DNA of 14,342 bases, from contig DOHN01000088.1 in NCBI GenBank assembly GCA_003535195.1, positions 1,150-15,491 of the forward strand, read 5' to 3'. Source of the DNA: Ruminiclostridium sp. (lineage in GTDB: Bacteria; Bacillota; Clostridia; DSM-8532). The position numbers and the translations under genes are program-made. Position 1 is the first letter of the stretch, and each line of letters begins with the position of its first letter. Shown here one piece after another: positions 13,756 to 14,342 of this stretch. The notes under the pieces were generated by a model that was given only the letters and a program-made list of their open reading frames with translations, had not been told where the DNA came from and made no database searches.

Positions 13756-14342
13756 ATGAGATATGGGAAAGTAAGCCGATTTACACGCATAAGAAGGAAA
13801 ATCGGCGATTTTATTCTTCTGATACTTCCAATCCTCTTCCTTTTTATCATCATTCCGCCTCCCGGGCAGGAAACGATCCGGGAAGAAAAGCCGCAAGAAG
13901 AAAAAGCCCTGCCCCAATATAGCGAAACGAATATCAGAGTATACAACGTTTCCGAGGCACTGGTGACTGAATACCCTCTTGAGGAATATCTCATAGGAGT
14001 TGTCGCGGCTGAAATGCCTGCCAGCTTCCATCAGGAAGCCTTAAAGGCTCAAGCTATTGCGGCAAGAACCTTTGCCCTTAGCCGTAAAGAGGGCTTATAT
14101 AGTTCTTCGGGAAGTCATTTCAGCGCATCTGTGTGTACGGAGTCGGGCCACTGCCAGGCCTGGATTTCAAAAGAAAGGTTTTTAGATGGATATGGCGGCC
14201 AGGAGGCTTGGGAGAAAATCGAAAAAGCGGTGGTGGATACAAAGGGGATGGTCATGATTTATGCAGGAAAATTAATCAATCCCCTTTACCATTCCAACAG
14301 CGGCGGAATAACAGAAGATGTGAACGAGGTGTGGGCCGTGTC
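13756..14342 (+). CDS. spoIID: Stage II sporulation protein D (SpoIID), 3' end outside window
   Basis: The first 195 codons of a SpoIID/LytB-domain protein, open to the right edge. A short basic N-terminus is followed by one transmembrane segment (about residues 17-34), a charged Glu/Lys/Pro-rich linker, and the SpoIID core: EYLIGVVAAEMPASF with Glu86 as the likely catalytic residue, EALKAQAIAARTFAL, a C-x6-C segment (CTESGHC), and HSNSGGITEDV. SpoIID is a lytic transglycosylase that, with SpoIIP and SpoIIM, thins septal peptidoglycan during engulfment of the forespore. The ATG at 13756 is chosen because it leaves a normal short N-terminus and follows a possible sigma-E promoter; an in-frame ATG at 13675 would add 27 residues but has no ribosome site. 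The preferred start itself has only a weak GGCGGA site. Confidence 0.92.
   Translation, partial: MRYGKVSRFTRIRRKIGDFILLILPILFLFIIIPPPGQETIREEKPQEEKALPQYSETNIRVYNVSEALVTEYPLEEYLIGVVAAEMPASFHQEALKAQAIAARTFALSRKEGLYSSSGSHFSASVCTESGHCQAWISKERFLDGYGGQEAWEKIEKAVVDTKGMVMIYAGKLINPLYHSNSGGITEDVNEVWAV

Noticed and set aside
1..14342. CRISPR array, tRNA/rRNA genes, insertion sequences or prophage genes
   Set aside because: No regularly spaced repeats, cloverleaf-like segments, transposase, integrase or phage structural motifs were seen on either strand.

Overview
The window reads as a stretch of chromosome from a spore-forming, low-to-middle GC anaerobic Firmicute (Clostridia type). The reasons are a SpoIID sporulation gene at the right edge, strong GGAGG-type ribosome binding sites, several GTG/TTG candidate starts and very AT-rich intergenic DNA. 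Nothing in the sequence fixes the genus.

Layout: (1) 1-639, minus: 5' part of a zinc-binding dehydrogenase of the L-sorbose-1-phosphate reductase (SorE) type, running off the left edge. (2) 876-7843, minus: a compact eight-gene block, in transcription order a sensory-rhodopsin-transducer-like small protein, an L-rhamnose-mutarotase family protein, a creatinase-like M24 protein, a CE4 (PuuE/HpPgdA-type) deacetylase-fold protein, a ureidoglycolate-lyase family cupin, then a ribose-type ABC importer (ATPase, permease, lipoprotein binding protein). (3) 8220-10585, minus: a LacI-family regulator and an MFS transporter, with LacI-type operators upstream of both. (4) 10877-12977, plus: a sorbitol-6-phosphate 2-dehydrogenase (SrlD/SorD) type SDR and a PHP-domain protein in one transcription unit. 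(5) 13112-14342: tadA (minus) and the start of spoIID (plus), which look like core genome. A structured inverted repeat sits at the convergent junction between parts 4 and 5.

Working hypothesis (inference): parts 1-4 form one catabolic locus for an unidentified sugar-like compound that carries a C-N bond. The ABC system and the MFS protein would import it. The mutarotase and the transducer-like protein would handle or bind a cyclic sugar. The creatinase-like, CE4 and ureidoglycolate-lyase-like enzymes all belong to families that cleave C-N bonds. The SorE/SorD-type dehydrogenases would interconvert the carbon skeleton towards fructose-6-phosphate. The sorE-like and srlD-like genes lie more than 10 kb apart and point outwards, yet share a composite direct-repeat motif upstream. 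That suggests a common regulator, not encoded here, in addition to the local LacI protein. No kinase, PTS protein or aldolase is present in the window.

No tRNA, rRNA, CRISPR array, transposase or phage gene was seen.
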